Source of the DNA: Lepidodermella squamata
Lineage: Eukaryota; Gastrotricha
NCBI GenBank assembly: GCA_047495785.1
Contig: JBLDXI010000011.1
Span: 930,001 to 994,000 of the forward strand
DNA length: 64,000 bases
Reading direction: 5' to 3'
The notes beneath the pieces were generated by a model. It had not been told where the DNA came from and made no database searches. It saw only the letters and a program-made list of their open reading frames with translations. Positions 44,646 through 56,299 of the stretch are shown one piece after another. Numbering within the stretch: the first letter of the stretch is position 1; each line of letters opens with the position of its first letter. The translations under genes and the position numbers were made by a program.

Positions 44646-45379
44646 AATCGTGGGATAAATGTAAAAGTATAGGGCTAAATCGATAGGTCATGTGTAATGA
44701 ACGCGTTTGTATAAAGCTTATATGCTCATCGTTTTTTACTCATTTCAGAGGCTGGTATTTGTTACCGGGAAGCCGGCCTTACTTTACGGCGGCGACAAAT
44801 GATCTAGCGGGACGCATATCATTATAATAGCGTAAAGACATTTCTTTTATCACGTCATTCTTTTGTCCTTATCCGAATCAGTGAATTATAAATGGTATTT
44901 GATGGACTGATTCAATGATTGATTGACCAATATTAGTGTGCTATTGAATCGTCAGTGCTGATATTTGTTGTCAATACGCCGCACCTTATGGCAGAATTGA
45001 AAGCAAGATTTGGATTCAAGTTTCCGCTAGCAAGCTACCGTACTGCCCGGAACAAAGACCATGGCACTTATTTTTTTCAATTTATTTTTTCGTATCACCT
45101 CTAACCCCTGACACTAAATTGAGGCTGCCATTTATTCGAGGCCGACAGTTTTTCGGGCAGTCCGGTATCAGCTTATTTCCGATTTCTCGATTCTGTTGAA
45201 TTCATTGAAAATGACCTGTTCAGATGCTACATGAACGAACTAGGATGTCGTTATATTAATCAGTACGCCCGCGAAAGATTATGTAAAAAAACCTTGAGTT
45301 CAATTTTGCCATCATGTCAGCGGGGACTTTGTTTTTGGGGACTTGCCTTTTCATATTTTCATTTGTACGATTTTTGACC
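44646..45379. other. Unannotated stretch
   Basis: No gene, TIR pair or tandem array recognised. Confidence 0.4.
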
Positions 45380-45388
45380 TTTTTTGGC

Positions 45389-46800
45389 GGGTGAGGTAAA
45401 ACCTGTCGCCCAAAAAGGTAAAAGTTCGCCCCATTTGTGTCGCCCAAAAATAAATAAAGTCGCCCTCATTGCGAGATCGCTGCACTAATCCACCTTAATC
45501 CGCCCCTTAAGGCGAAAGGCTGCACCTGACTGATAATCAGTCGCCTTGAAATATAAAACGTTAAAATACGAAAATCGCAAATGTGATGATGATGCCTATT
45601 AGCCGCACCTCTATTCCTTCATTTGGTATCAGTATAACATCGCCTGAACCGGTATTTGAACCAAAATACCTATCACCTGGGTATCAGCGCGGACGATTTA
45701 TTGGGACACTTTGGCTATCTGAGTAGTAAAGCAATAGCCGTAAAAGCAATAGCCTCTAATGCTTGAGCGGGGACATAATATGTCATATTATTAGGACATA
45801 AGACACTTACCAATCGTCCACCGGCCAGGTTTTGGGGCGGCTTTATGTTCAAGGCATGCTACAAGCCGAACAAAACGTGGAAGCTTTGGTAGTGTCTCTT
45901 CAAGCATTTTATTACTACTTGCACACCGCGTTGAAGTTCACACACCCGCTGCGCCCCTCGCACGCCTGTCGAAGGTTGTTGCAAGCTCGCCGCGTTAAAG
46001 CGACTTGCCGGGAATCAAGGAATTATCTGCGTTCGAGTGTTTACACGCCGGATCAGCTACGTTTGAAGGACTCGATGTCCGGTCACTAAACTGGGCCGCT
46101 AAGATCACAACGCGCAACATGCAGTTACTACCTGTAATAAATAGGAACTAACTTGGCTGTTCAGTTTGTCTAACAGCTATTAGAATAATAATGCTATTTA
46201 AGAGCTAAGACCAATTACGAATAGCGATCGCTATCAGATCGCTCAACAACTAACCTATAGCGCTTGGAGGAATGTACTATTACTCCAAGTGCTATGGTAG
46301 ACCGTGCTATTAGGTACTATCGCCCATCAGCTGCTATCATCAACGTCTTATTCGAACATTTCATATTTGATATCAGTGCGTCGCAAACGTTTTTCACCAT
46401 CGGCATTTTTGGCGGCCGGAAAGCCTTAACTCCGGCCACAATTTTGGCTGAAAATAGTGCAAAACAAGCTGATTTTCGGGTTTTGATCATGCGAAACTAA
46501 GGCATCCGGCCGCGTTCCAGCAATTATTTGAGAAACTGCCCAGCCGGCCGCGGCCGGAAAAAAATCCGAGTTTGCGGAGAACTGATTTAAATGAAAAATG
46601 AGCTAAAAGCCGCCCAAGTTGAATAAATGAAATTGGGCGGTGGTGGTGAACCAACGAGAGCGTCTTTGTTTACTTTGAGGGCGCGCCTCTTCAAAATGAG
46701 GGCGCGCCTATTTAAACGAGGGCGCGCTATTATTAAATGAGGGCTGAGATTAAACGAGGGCGAACTTTTACCTGTTAGGGCGGCAGATTTTATTTTACCG
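45389..46800. mobile_element. Element F1 copy 2 (9-bp TSD)
   Basis: The TSD TTTTTTGGC (45380-45388 and 46801-46809) differs from that of copy 1, proving independent insertion. The ends are as in copy 1. The shared frame (45832-46089) reads ARRVKATCRESRNYLRSSVY near its end and matches copy 1 at most residues. The nested CAGTGC-end insert is at 46374-46584. Confidence 0.85.
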
Positions 46801-46809
46801 TTTTTTGGC

Positions 46810-47220
46810 TGTGATTTTAGTTCAGGGATGGATTTTGAAGAATAAAGATTTGATGGGGCAAAAAAGCTTGATTTCAGGGATTCCGGCAATAAACATTATG
46901 GGGAAAGTGACCCGTATGTGCAAACATACAGAAATTCATCAGAAAATTCCAGGGATGCAAAACATGCGAAAATAGCGCACTTGGCGTGCGGGAAATTTTT
47001 GAAAAATTACCGTAAATTGCCGAAAGATTTGCTGAAATGGGTCAACATTTTGAGAAAGTGCGCAGGTTTTGCAGCCCTGGAAATTTCGAGTTGAAATGAT
47101 CTGTGATACGAGTTAAAACTTGATAACAATGAAGCCCAATGCTAGATTTCGGGCAGCAAGTTTCTTGGACATGTTTTCCCGCGTTTTTGGGGTTGATTCT
47201 AGATTCTAGCATCTAGCTTA
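46810..47220. other. Unannotated stretch
   Basis: Nothing recognised. Confidence 0.4.
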
Positions 47221-47676
47221 TGTCGTGGTCTAATAAGCAATTTAGTTGAATTGGAGTTTAATAGGCAAACCTTTCAAAAACCAGTTTATAATGCAATGAA
47301 AGACATTTATTGCGTAAAACATTACCTCCCTGTAGGGGGCTGAGGTTTTTAACAACCCACTAGATTGATAGCGTCCAACAGTGTTGGAAATGCATTTTTA
47401 GGTATTTTTGCGCCATATTTCATTCAGGAAAATTAAATTCTTTAAGGTGGAGTTATTGCACTCTCAGCGAAATACAAGTGACAGAACAGCCAAGAAAACC
47501 ACTCCCGATCGTCTTCAGGGCTGAGTTCTCTACATTTTCACGAAGTTGCATAATAGTTTGACATTTGAGCCAAATGCTTGGTATAGGATTCATTATTACA
47601 GGATATTCAACTAGTTTTTTGAGCAAATAGGCAAAAAACTTGGGAATCCAACTAAATTGCTTATTAGACTACGACA
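47221..47676. mobile_element. MITE family M1, copy 2
   Basis: The ends TGTCGTGGTCTAATAAGCAA and, reversed, TGTCGTAGTCTAATAAGCAA agree over about 28 bp. The interior aligns with 12632-13077. The sharper TIRs suggest this copy is younger than copy 1. Confidence 0.8.
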
Positions 47677-48356
47677 GGGATCAGGAGATTATTTTAGAGG
47701 GCGGTGGATTTGATTTTGATTTTGATTTCAAATAAAATCCCCAACAGTGCATTAGATATGGGATGCGTCGACAAAGAGATATCAGTTTAGCAGCATTTTC
47801 ATATGTCTGACAGTACTTTGTACTACGGTACTATGCTGTGTTATCATATATACTGCAAGCCGTACTATCAACTACGGCTGGATGCTGGATACCGTACAAT
47901 CATACCCTGTGCAGCAAGTGCACGTTTTTTGCGAAATACTGCGAAGTTCCAGTGGGAATTGCAGGAAACTGCCTGAAAACGCCGTTTACTGTCATTTTCA
48001 TCTTTTTTCGAAACTTACTGCAGTTTTGAAGGAACCAAAAAGCCCCATATTTGAAGCGTGGCGTAATTACGCAACAGGCTGAGGCTTGTGTGCACAAATG
48101 TTACAAAATCGAGGCTAAAACATGAAAGATACGACGTAGATAAAACACCGCAATAATAAAGGCATTATTTCGTACAATTAAATTTCGTGGAACCTCGATT
48201 TTCAGAGGGAAAGCGGGCGGATGCGCAATGATTGACGTGCTGGGAAATAAGCTAAGAGATTTGTTTGCGAAACAATTTTTTGCAAAAAAACGAATCTTGG
48301 ACGGATTAAAATTTACATTACATTGTGGAACCACTGCTAAGTTGAACCTTGGCGCG
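47677..48356. other. Unannotated stretch
   Basis: There is a small cluster of TACTACGGTACT words near 47815-47880; otherwise nothing was recognised. Confidence 0.35.
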
Positions 48357-48626
48357 CACGCTGATTGGTCAATTTATCGTTGCTAATGACTCCGGAATGA
48401 AACATTTCCGTCGTGCGATCCACTAATAAATTATTTTACATTTATTAAAATGACCTTGCCACACCCTCTGCCCAGTTTCCATTGACCACGAGCGTAAACT
48501 CCATATTAAATGTGGTAAATTGCTGCGGCAAAAACACACTTGTTGCAAAAAATCTTATGGATCGCACGACAGAACGTTTCATCCGGGAGTCATAGCAACG
48601 ATCGATTGACCAATCAGCGTGAGCAT
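48357..48626. mobile_element. 270-bp inverted-repeat element with about 65-bp TIRs
   Basis: ACGCTGATTGGTCAATTTAT then CGTTGCTAATGACTCC (48359-48422) is mirrored at 48558-48624 with several mismatches. The right TIR coincides with the last codons of the Ulp1-like fragment on the minus strand, so the repeat includes coding-derived sequence. Confidence 0.65.
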
Positions 48627-48793
48627 TGTGTTGTGGTCACACAATGTAGATGGATGGCGATCATGGGCAATTTCGGCTAAATTAGCGATTACATAAAGGC
48701 CGCAGTCATTGGAATTAATTTGACGAGAGCAAGAAGTAATAAATACGGTTATGAAACCGTCCGCATCGATGTGCGGACGATAGACGATAGCAC
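48579..48793 (-). pseudogene. Ulp1/SENP-like cysteine protease C-terminal fragment
   Basis: The minus strand reads VYRPHIDADGFITVFITSCS, then RQINSNDCGLYVIANLAEIA and HDRHPSTL. Q-x-N-x-x-D-C-G-x-[YF] with catalytic Cys, followed by a dP motif, is the signature of the C48 (Ulp1) protease fold, which is also found as an accessory domain in several transposon classes. The catalytic His and Asp blocks are absent, so only the C-terminal part survives. It directly follows the DDE_1 remnant on the same strand; whether they belonged to one gene is unknown. Confidence 0.6.
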
Positions 48794-49437
48794 TCAGCGA
48801 GTTGTTTCTTCGCGTGATTCGACAGTTGTCCAATCGACCATTGTCCAATCACCAACAGGAACGAGTTTACAGCCCATCTGGTCGAAATTGATAACAAGCT
48901 CCGGCGGAACGCCGTTTTCGAGTGCGAGGCGGCGAATTGTCTGGCGAAACTCGGTGATAATTGATAATAACAGCGTCTTACCTCCTGAATGTGCTGATCT
49001 GTCGAATCAGGCAACATAAGAGAAGCACCGGATTCCTTGGGAAGGCTAGTCACTTCTTCAGGAATTTCGTTAGCGGCAGTAGCTTTGAGGCGCGCACGAT
49101 ACTGGTCCCTAATGCTGCGACACGTTGACTCGTTTAGCCGCGAGCCGACAATTGGCGAAAACTTGCAGGCGGCTGTGGCCGGCCCGTGTTCGGCCGCTAC
49201 TTTCGCGATCTGGAATCGTTGCTCTTCAGTCAGCCAGATATATTTCTTGCCGACGCGGTTGCTAGTAGTGATGGGCGTGCCGAAATTGTCGATGTTTTCA
49301 GAAATAGCCGCGTTCGCAGCAGTTAATGAAGTCAACGGTACGGTCGGGGCATCTTCTCTTGTCACGTGAAAACTTTGTTTCGGTATAGGCGAGAAAAAAG
49401 CAGTAATGTGTCTCATTGCAATTAACAAGATAATCAA
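48794..49437 (-). pseudogene. DDE_1 (pogo/CENP-B-like) transposase N-terminal remnant, two exons
   Basis: Exon 1 (49437-48982) includes KKYIWLTEEQRFQIAKVAAE, then ATAACKFS and LNESTCRSIRDQYRARL, a helix-turn-helix type start seen in DDE_1 transposases. A 41-nt GT-AG intron (GTAAGA...GCCAG) joins it to exon 2 (48940-48794): TIRRLALENGVPPELVINFD, QMGCKLVPVGDWTMV, ending at a stop. PxLVINxDQxG.xLVPxxxWTM is the first-Asp region of DDE_1 transposases. The remaining DDE motifs are missing, so the gene is truncated. Exon positions rely on reading across the junction by eye. Confidence 0.65.
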
Positions 49438-49479
49438 AATTATTAGACAAGATTAGCCTAGCGTAAGCTGAAAATCCAG

Positions 49480-50551
49480 GCGAGCGACGCATTGATCTGC
49501 TCGCTGCTGCTCGAAATACTGTGGAGAGCCGGCATCCGAGGAAAAGTCCATGCCCTCATTCGATCATTCCTAACTGATGGATGTTTCCGCGTACTAGTGG
49601 CGGGTGCAGCATCAAGTGATCGTCCAGAAGCCGCAGGAATATGCCAGGGCAGCGCACTAGGACCATCGCTATGGCTCGTATTCTATGGTGGAATTAGTCG
49701 CTCGGTGACCCGGCCGAATAAAGAAATCGACTACGACCCACCAGAGCCTTACACGTTCGCCGACGATTTTAACTTCGGCAGCTCATCACAGGCCAACGTC
49801 GACATCGCAGAGGCAAACGCAACCGAGTGGGCGCAGTCGCACCGGGTGTCGATGGACCCAAAAAAGCGCATCGATACCACGTTCTCGTACCCACGCTTTA
49901 GGTGCAGCGCAAGAAGTCAGACAGCTGAAGACCCAAATCCTGTAGATCACGCTGGTGCAGAAACAACGACCTTACTAGGCCTAGTCCTGGATACTGGCCT
50001 ATCAATGGAATCATGCATAACGAAAAAAGTGAGGCAAGCGAGCAAAGCGATCACCCAACCTATCTCTACAGCAACTCGAAAATGCCTACAAAACTTATGT
50101 GCTACCCTTTATCGAATTCGGTATGGTCCCGTACACGTTTGCGGCCTCAGAGAGTGTCCTCGAGAAGCTGAATGCGGTGCAACAACGATTCTGCTCAGCG
50201 ACAGGGGCGAAACTTGTGCCACTGGGAAAAAGAAGATTCGTAGGAGTCATGACCTACCTATATAAAATGGTCGTGGCAGGTCGATGGACCAAACAAGTCC
50301 GCTCAAAATTCAAGCGAATATTCAACAAGCGTGGTGTAACTCGAGCCGCAAAATCGAAGCATCAATATCAACTGATCCTGACAAAGCCGTCCACGCTTCG
50401 GTCCAACATCCGATGGAACAACCGATGGAAAGAATCAACAAAATCATTCAAAAGTGGAATGAAATCCCGAAAGATTGTTTCCCGGCCACTGTCGACATTG
50501 AACATTGAACATTTTAAACTAATGATGGATGACCTAGGGTTGTCGCTATGA
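49480..50551 (+). pseudogene. Non-LTR retrotransposon reverse transcriptase remnant
   Basis: The frame 49492-50094 reads LLEILWRAGIRGKVHALIRS, ICQGSALGPSLW (G-x-x-Q-G-S-x-x-G-P block), YTFADDFNFGSS (FADD, the catalytic YADD-type box), a W...K segment and LLGLVLDTGLS. A frame change near 50095 leads into 50099-50551, with FAASESVLEKLNAVQQRFCS and RRFVGVMTYLYKMV, the usual C-terminal region of CR1/Jockey-type RTs. It is 5'-truncated and frameshifted, so inactive. Residues 1-200 recur inverted at 61736-62475. The 3' part runs into sequence that is intronic to MULE-B. Confidence 0.8.
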
Positions 50552-50635
50552 ACATCAGTGCGTGCCCGAAAGCTCATGTAAATAAAAAAAAATGTTCACC
50601 ATTTCTTATTTCAATCCTACTTTTCCAGGAAGTCG

Positions 50636-51085
50636 ATGTCTGACGAAGTTATTCAAATGATAAGAAATGGCTTCAATCTAGCTAAAATTTCCGGGCCCAA
50701 AGCCATGATGCAACACATCGAACGAGCATTTGCTGACATTGGCCGCGTACACGAACATTTCCTCGTGAAAAAACACGCAGTCAGATACCAACTTGAAAAG
50801 CTGAAAAATGCCGGGCGGGTGGCTAACTATCGATTTTATCGATTTTCACGAGACATTCGAAGAAATCGCCGGTGATGATCGAGCTTTTTCTCTCGCCGTT
50901 GAGACTTCGCCCGAAACAGCTACCCAAACCCAGAGTTTTGGGATCGTCTATCAACCCCGAGACTTATCTGGCACCTGGGGCATGGTGGTCCCGTACACAT
51001 AGACGGCTCCTACAAAGCTGAATTGGTCCGGCTTCCCAGTGTTGGTTATGGTACAAGCGACAAACAAAACTAATGAAATGAAACA
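50636..51085 (+). pseudogene. MULE-B transposase remnant (plus copy)
   Basis: After TTTTCCAG the sequence reads SDEVIQMIRNGFNLAKISGP, then ERAFADIGRVHEHFLVKKHA and RYQLEKLKNAG. A frame change near 50810 leads to DFHETFEEI and QSFGIVYQPRD. After a stop near 51000 it continues HIDGSYKAELVRLPSVGYGT then SDKQN. HxDG(T/S)YK......P....GTSD is the first-Asp region of MuDR-type MULE transposases (family knowledge), and the preceding helices match their linker. Frame breaks and the missing C-terminal half show it is dead. It is distinct from MULE-A. Confidence 0.6.
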
Positions 51086-51230
51086 AATGAAATGTTTTAT
51101 TTTTCGTCCTCCTCGGCTGTAAACGTCCGCGCCAAGGTACAAGCGACAAGGAACGTAAATATCGCCCTGTTGCGGTAGCCGTTACTGGAGGAGAGAGGCG
51201 GGAGGATTACCGTTTTGTCTTGAAGAGTAT

Positions 51231-52283
51231 TAAGGATGCTTATCTGCGAGTGTGCGGTAAGTGTGTGTCCTTAATCCGCCTTAATATCCTGAACTCCACT
51301 TCATCATAGGTGTAGAGCAACCTAAGCCGCCTGTTGTCGTGCGCGATGGTGCGCCGGCTTTAGCCTTTAGCAGGTGCTATCTGCTATCGAGGACCTGTAC
51401 GGCGCGGACTTTCTGCAGCAAATGTGTTACGCACTTTTTTTACTAAGTCACAAAAGCACTGTTTTTACAAATGGCGAGTTATATAATAAGGATAACAATA
51501 GCATAAGCTATGTTGAGACGGGTATCTATTGTATTATTGAAAGGCTCTCTATTAGACAAAACACGCATTTGTGCTGTTTCTCAATTCTCTGAGTGGTTCT
51601 ACATGTTTACTTGGAAATAATTCCTCTTTAATCTCAAAGTTGCAAGACAATAGCACGAACGGTATTTTCGAAATGAAAAACTTGCTTAAGTAAGGTCTCA
51701 AATAATTAATCAAGTTGCGTTGACAAGCAACGCCAATTAACTTCAATGGAGCAATATATTACTATTACTATTGTAATTAGCTATTGAAGTATAGAGAATA
51801 GATGAGAACATCTATTATGAACCTTGTTCATGTCAGGTTCTCAAATTAAGATAAAAGCTGTGTTTTTAACCGTTTCCAACCAGACAGACTAAATGGGAAA
51901 GACGAGATATTACTGGGGTTCCACGCAATACGACACAACGGCAAAAGGGGCCATGCCGAATGGACCTCATTCCGACAGGCCATGGCAGGAGATGACATGC
52001 GGCTATAGGTGAAGGCAAGCAAGGTCAAGTCGCGTCAGCCCCACTAGTCTGATATGCATGAGACATGCCGCTTTTTGAAACGCGCAGCGTAGGTAGTCCG
52101 TCACCCAGGGCCGAATTAACGCATAGACGGCACGTGCCTAAAGGCCGCCAGCCAAAAAGGGCCGCCTGAAAGTGGTGAATTGTTCGCTATTACTAAAAAT
52201 TCCCGGAAGTTTTGTGGGCCTTTATTAGATCGTTATGCTTTGCAGTTGAGAGCCTTTCCAACTGATTTCAACTGTTATATTTC
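51231..52283 (-). repeat. Module X, left end of U2
   Basis: It is the longest copy of X in this orientation, including the outer TTAATCCGCCTTAATATCCT and GCGCCGGCTTTAGCC landmarks. It carries the recurring minus-strand frame at 51552-51746. Confidence 0.85.
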
Positions 52284-52517
52284 AACAATTTATTTCATCG
52301 ATACTACCCCTAATTCGGAGGATAAAACAACGCAAAATGATTACAACTTGTTGATAAGTGATGAAAATTCTTTATTAGCTGACGGTGAGCGATCGGATGA
52401 TGACGACAAGGTACCGTAAATATTCAGCCCAGACCTTTTCGCGATCGACCAGGTCGTAGGCCTTCTCCAGGTCAATAAAAACGTCTTTTTGCAGGTTTTT
52501 TTTACTTACCGTAAATT

Positions 52518-52594
52518 CCGAAATACAAGCCCAGGCGGCACTGCAAAGAACATCAAAGTGCCGACAAAGAGTGCCGCCTGGGCTTGTATTTCGG
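52518..52594. repeat. Perfect stem-loop, U2 copy
   Basis: Reverse-complement counterpart of 42258-42334. Confidence 0.9.
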
Positions 52595-52639
52595 CTTGTA
52601 TTGCCAGTAGCTCGGTCTGAAAATTAGCGTTAGCAAACC

Positions 52640-52956
52640 CAGTATATGTTGATCGGCGAGGATAAAAATTATCAACTGGAACTAGATGGAAAATTATTGG
52701 AAAAGGTTACATCTTTAAAATATTAGGTAGTATCATCACATCAGACGGTAAAGTGGACGAGGAAATCAAAGCTGGCAGCTGTTTCGGTGCTCTTAGCAAG
52801 CTGATGTGTAACAGACATATTTGCCTAGCCACAAAATTGAAAGTTTTTAAATGTGTGGTAATTCCTACCGTAACCTACGCTTGTGAAACCTGGAACCTAA
52901 CTACCACGCAGGAACAAAGGTTAAATATTGGCTTAGAACCATTAAGGGTTGTTTAG
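52640..52956 (+). pseudogene. RTE-like LINE RT C-terminal remnant, U2 copy
   Basis: The plus strand holds the same blocks as the U1 remnant (DEEIKAGSCFGALSKLMCNR, YACETWNLTTTQEQR) with the same upstream frame breaks. The frameshifts therefore predate the duplication of the unit. Confidence 0.7.
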
Positions 52957-53010
52957 AACAGATATTCCATGAGAAGTGCAAGAAGAAGATCAATGGCTAA
53001 TCGGATCATA

Positions 53011-53143
53011 GGGTCAATACATATAAAATTCGATTAATATAAAGAAAGTACTACACTAATAAAGGAAAAAGCACGTAGAGAACATTTTCTATTATTAGTG
53101 TAGCACTTTCTTTACATTAATCGAATTTTATATGTATTGACCC
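53011..53143. mobile_element. 133-bp hairpin MITE, U2 copy
   Basis: Reverse-complement counterpart of 41708-41840. Confidence 0.8.
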
Positions 53144-53471
53144 ATAATTTCAATATGTTCAAAAACATCAACCTTAATTATTATTTCAACTTCAAATTTC
53201 GATTTAATTTCTTAACTAATTCCTGAAGATGGTTATCCAATGGCAGACCGCCATAACAGCGACTGTCTAAAACAGCGAACGCGACATAACAGCATTTTGT
53301 GTACTGCGACGTAACGGCGATCGACGTAACAGCGTAATTCCTCATTAGCGACAACGGTGTATATCCACGATTTATTTAATTAGCGTCAAAACAGCAAAAC
53401 GCAAAACAGCGATCGCGATTAGCTTATTATCATATAAAGCCAGCAAATTGAAAGTATTTGTTAAACAAAGA

Positions 53472-55845
53472 TTAATTGGTCAGCAGCTCAACTGGTATTT
53501 TTCGGTACTTGTCCCTTTTCAATTCAAAGTGCAAAATAATAGTATACAAATAAGCCTCAATCGAGACAACATCGCTGATTTTTTCTGTGTCGAAAGACAA
53601 GCAGATCTTTTTCAATGCCGCCGCTGCCTTCTCCTCTTGAGGATAGGACCTTTTGTATGTTAAACCGCTAGCACGCGACAGCAGCCGGGCGTCGCAGAGG
53701 TCTTGCTCCTTGCGGAAGTAAGCGATCAGTTCATACGGGGACGGATGCGGCTTGTCTACGAAGTCTTGGAAGACCTTGTGCCAAACTTCAGCTTCGTTGT
53801 CAGTGAGCGGGAAGCCGGCACAAGCCCTCAAAAAGCATGTCCAAATGGCAGGATCGAACCTTGGATTTTTCGTCAAAATGCGGTGGCGGTACACGCCCAC
53901 ATAGAATGTTTCGAAATATTCGTATAGGCGAAGGAGGCCAGGAGCATTTTCTTTTTCGGCAATTTCAGCGACCTTGGCGTCTAACGCGTAAAATGAAGAC
54001 GCGACCTGATCGAGCGGCAAAAAGGCGAGTGCAGGTAGATACCATAGGCGCACACTCTGCGATAAACAGCCTAGAAATACGAAATTTAAATTTAAAGAAA
54101 AAATGATAAATCAACGAGTTCCTTACTTGGCAGAGGTGAAAGAAGCAACCGAGAATCATCGCATTAGGCCATATCGCCGCAAGACTCGAAATCGCCGCTA
54201 GCTCAAAATCGGGAGTAACCTGTTCGAGATATAGATCCGGAATTTTTTGCCGAAGTCTATCGAATAATTTTTCGTAAATTGGGCCGTCTTTACGAGGCAG
54301 AAGGGCATAAGCGGCCGGAAAGATGGCGCCTTCAGTCACGGCATGAAGGGTATAGACCTGTAATCATTGTAAATAGTTTCATTTCATTTCATGCAACTTT
54401 TTAAAAAAAATTAAAAAAAAATCAAAAAAATAATCAAATCATTTTCAAGACTTTATTTTCAAAAAAAAATTATTTTTATTTCAATTAAATTTTAATTCCA
54501 AATTTTATTTTTATTTTCAATTTTATTTACATGTGAAAACAACGTCGGCGATATCCAAAATGTGCCATCGCCAGACATCCGCCGGCATTCCTTCAACAGT
54601 TCCAGGTTCTTGTTAGTTCCGAAGCAAATTATCCTATCGTCATCATTTGTGTCGAAAAGGACGTCACCGCGTGTTGTCTTTAACAAGTGAGGTACTAGAG
54701 CGAGATCAATGTCGGCGACAGACGGCGGCGCCCTGGGCAGCGGATTAATTTTCGCTCGAACTCGCTCGCATAGGCGTTGAGTAGCTCGCTAATACACCTA
54801 GGCCGACACCCCCGACGACACCCGACCGTAATTCACGAGGCTTGTCCCGACTGCTTCCGGCGCGGTGCTTCAGTTCGTCGCGCAAACCGCGGGCGCTAGT
54901 TTTATCGGTATCCGGCTCGTGTCCGTGCTCAGGCCATTTTTCTTCATCAACAGGCCTGTTTTCACTGTCAAAAAGCGCTCTTCCTTCACAACTCTTAGTT
55001 TTGAATTTCGCTTTGCTAACGCGGCCCTCTTTCGGCACAATTGGCTCAGTTGTCTTAAAAATCCGACAGCAGCGCCATGAAGTGTGACCATTCTTTAGAG
55101 GGTTCGGGTCGCGGTATTCGAAGCCGCGGTAGACCAGGTGATCCTTCCTTTTGTTGCTGGAGATCAAGGTGGGCTTTTCGAACTCAATAACCGTGCGGCC
55201 AGGGGCAAGAGCTAACTCGGCTAAAGCTGAAACGAACAAGGTTTGACCTTGTTTAACGACGGGTCGATTAACACGGCGTCTCGACGTGGAAGCCGAAGGA
55301 GTCTCAGTAGGGACTAGCTCGCTTGGCGATTGCGATGTTATAGCAGACGATGATGATAATGGCGATGTTAACTCGAAGCCAGGTGGCGGTGGTAACTGCT
55401 CATGACCTGCCAAACCAAGAAATTCCTCCAGAAAATGTTGAGGCGGCAGCGCATCGAGAGACGTCAGCTGAGCGTTCTCGTCGTTTTCTGGCAAATTTAT
55501 GGGAGTGGAAACTTTAACAGCCGATCGTCCTACGGGCGCCAGTTCCATCATGAATGAATCTTCGGCAACGCTGGGCGAGGTCGACAGCAATTGGGGTGAG
55601 CCGGGCTGTGAGTAGCTAATGTCAGTTTCACCAAGATTATTAGCAGCCGCTGCTCCTAATAGCACTCCAGCGGCAGGACTGTCGCCCACTTGCTTCTTTG
55701 ATTTTTTAAATTTCTTCGGTTTTGCACTCTGCTCGGTTGGCTGAACAGGAACGGCGGTTGTAGCAGCCCTTCGACGCGTAATTCTAGGCGTCGCCTCAAC
55801 TACAGGCGGCTTAGGCTTGTTCTTGGAACCTTTTTTACGACCCAT
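53472..55845 (-). pseudogene. MULE-A transposase, U2 copy, frameshifted
   Basis: Block 1 (55845-54745, 366 aa with FLYWCH finger) is intact and almost identical to the U1 copy. In the last exon a 49-nt segment present in U1 (from within GCCTATGGTATGCAAGG up to ATCTACCTGC) is missing near 54030-54040, which shifts the frame and separates the GCFFHLCQ region from the DNEAEVWH region. The second Asp block reads TPDFE here and TPDFD in U1. This copy should not make an active enzyme, although its TIRs remain. Confidence 0.8.
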
Positions 55846-56151
55846 GTGTGAGGAAAAAATTGGAAAAAATCCAGCACAAAATTTGAAAACTTATTTAAAT
55901 TTAAAATCGAAATTGAAAAATATAAAAATTTTTGGATTTTACAGTCTCCATCAACAGTGTCGCATATGTTTCCACCTTAAAATGTGTGTTCGCTATCACG
56001 TCCGAAAATAGCGGTCGGTTTATATAAAAAGCGGGAACATTGTGGTGTTTAGTTTTATATTATTCATAAAGCTGTTACGCGCATCGGCTGTTTTGTCGCG
56101 TTTCAATGGAAATATATAACAATCCTGGTAAATATAAATATTTCCTCGCTG

Positions 56152-56299
56152 CATAGAGCGAAGTAGGACCGCGGAACTGGTAGGGAATACAAAAATTGAC
56201 ATAAGGGTTCCCCTTTTGTTCTTTGAATGAGCTCACCGTAAGGAACGATGGAACATGTAGGGATGATCCCTACCATCCCTAGCGGTACTTCGTACTCTG
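56152..56299. mobile_element. 148-bp hAT-like MITE inserted in the U2 MULE TIR
   Basis: The TSD CCTCGCTG (56144-56151 and 56300-56307) is perfect. The ends CATAGAGCGAAGTAGGACCG and, reversed, CAGAGTACGAAGTACCG match imperfectly. It is absent from the U1 copy, so it inserted after the units separated. Confidence 0.85.
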
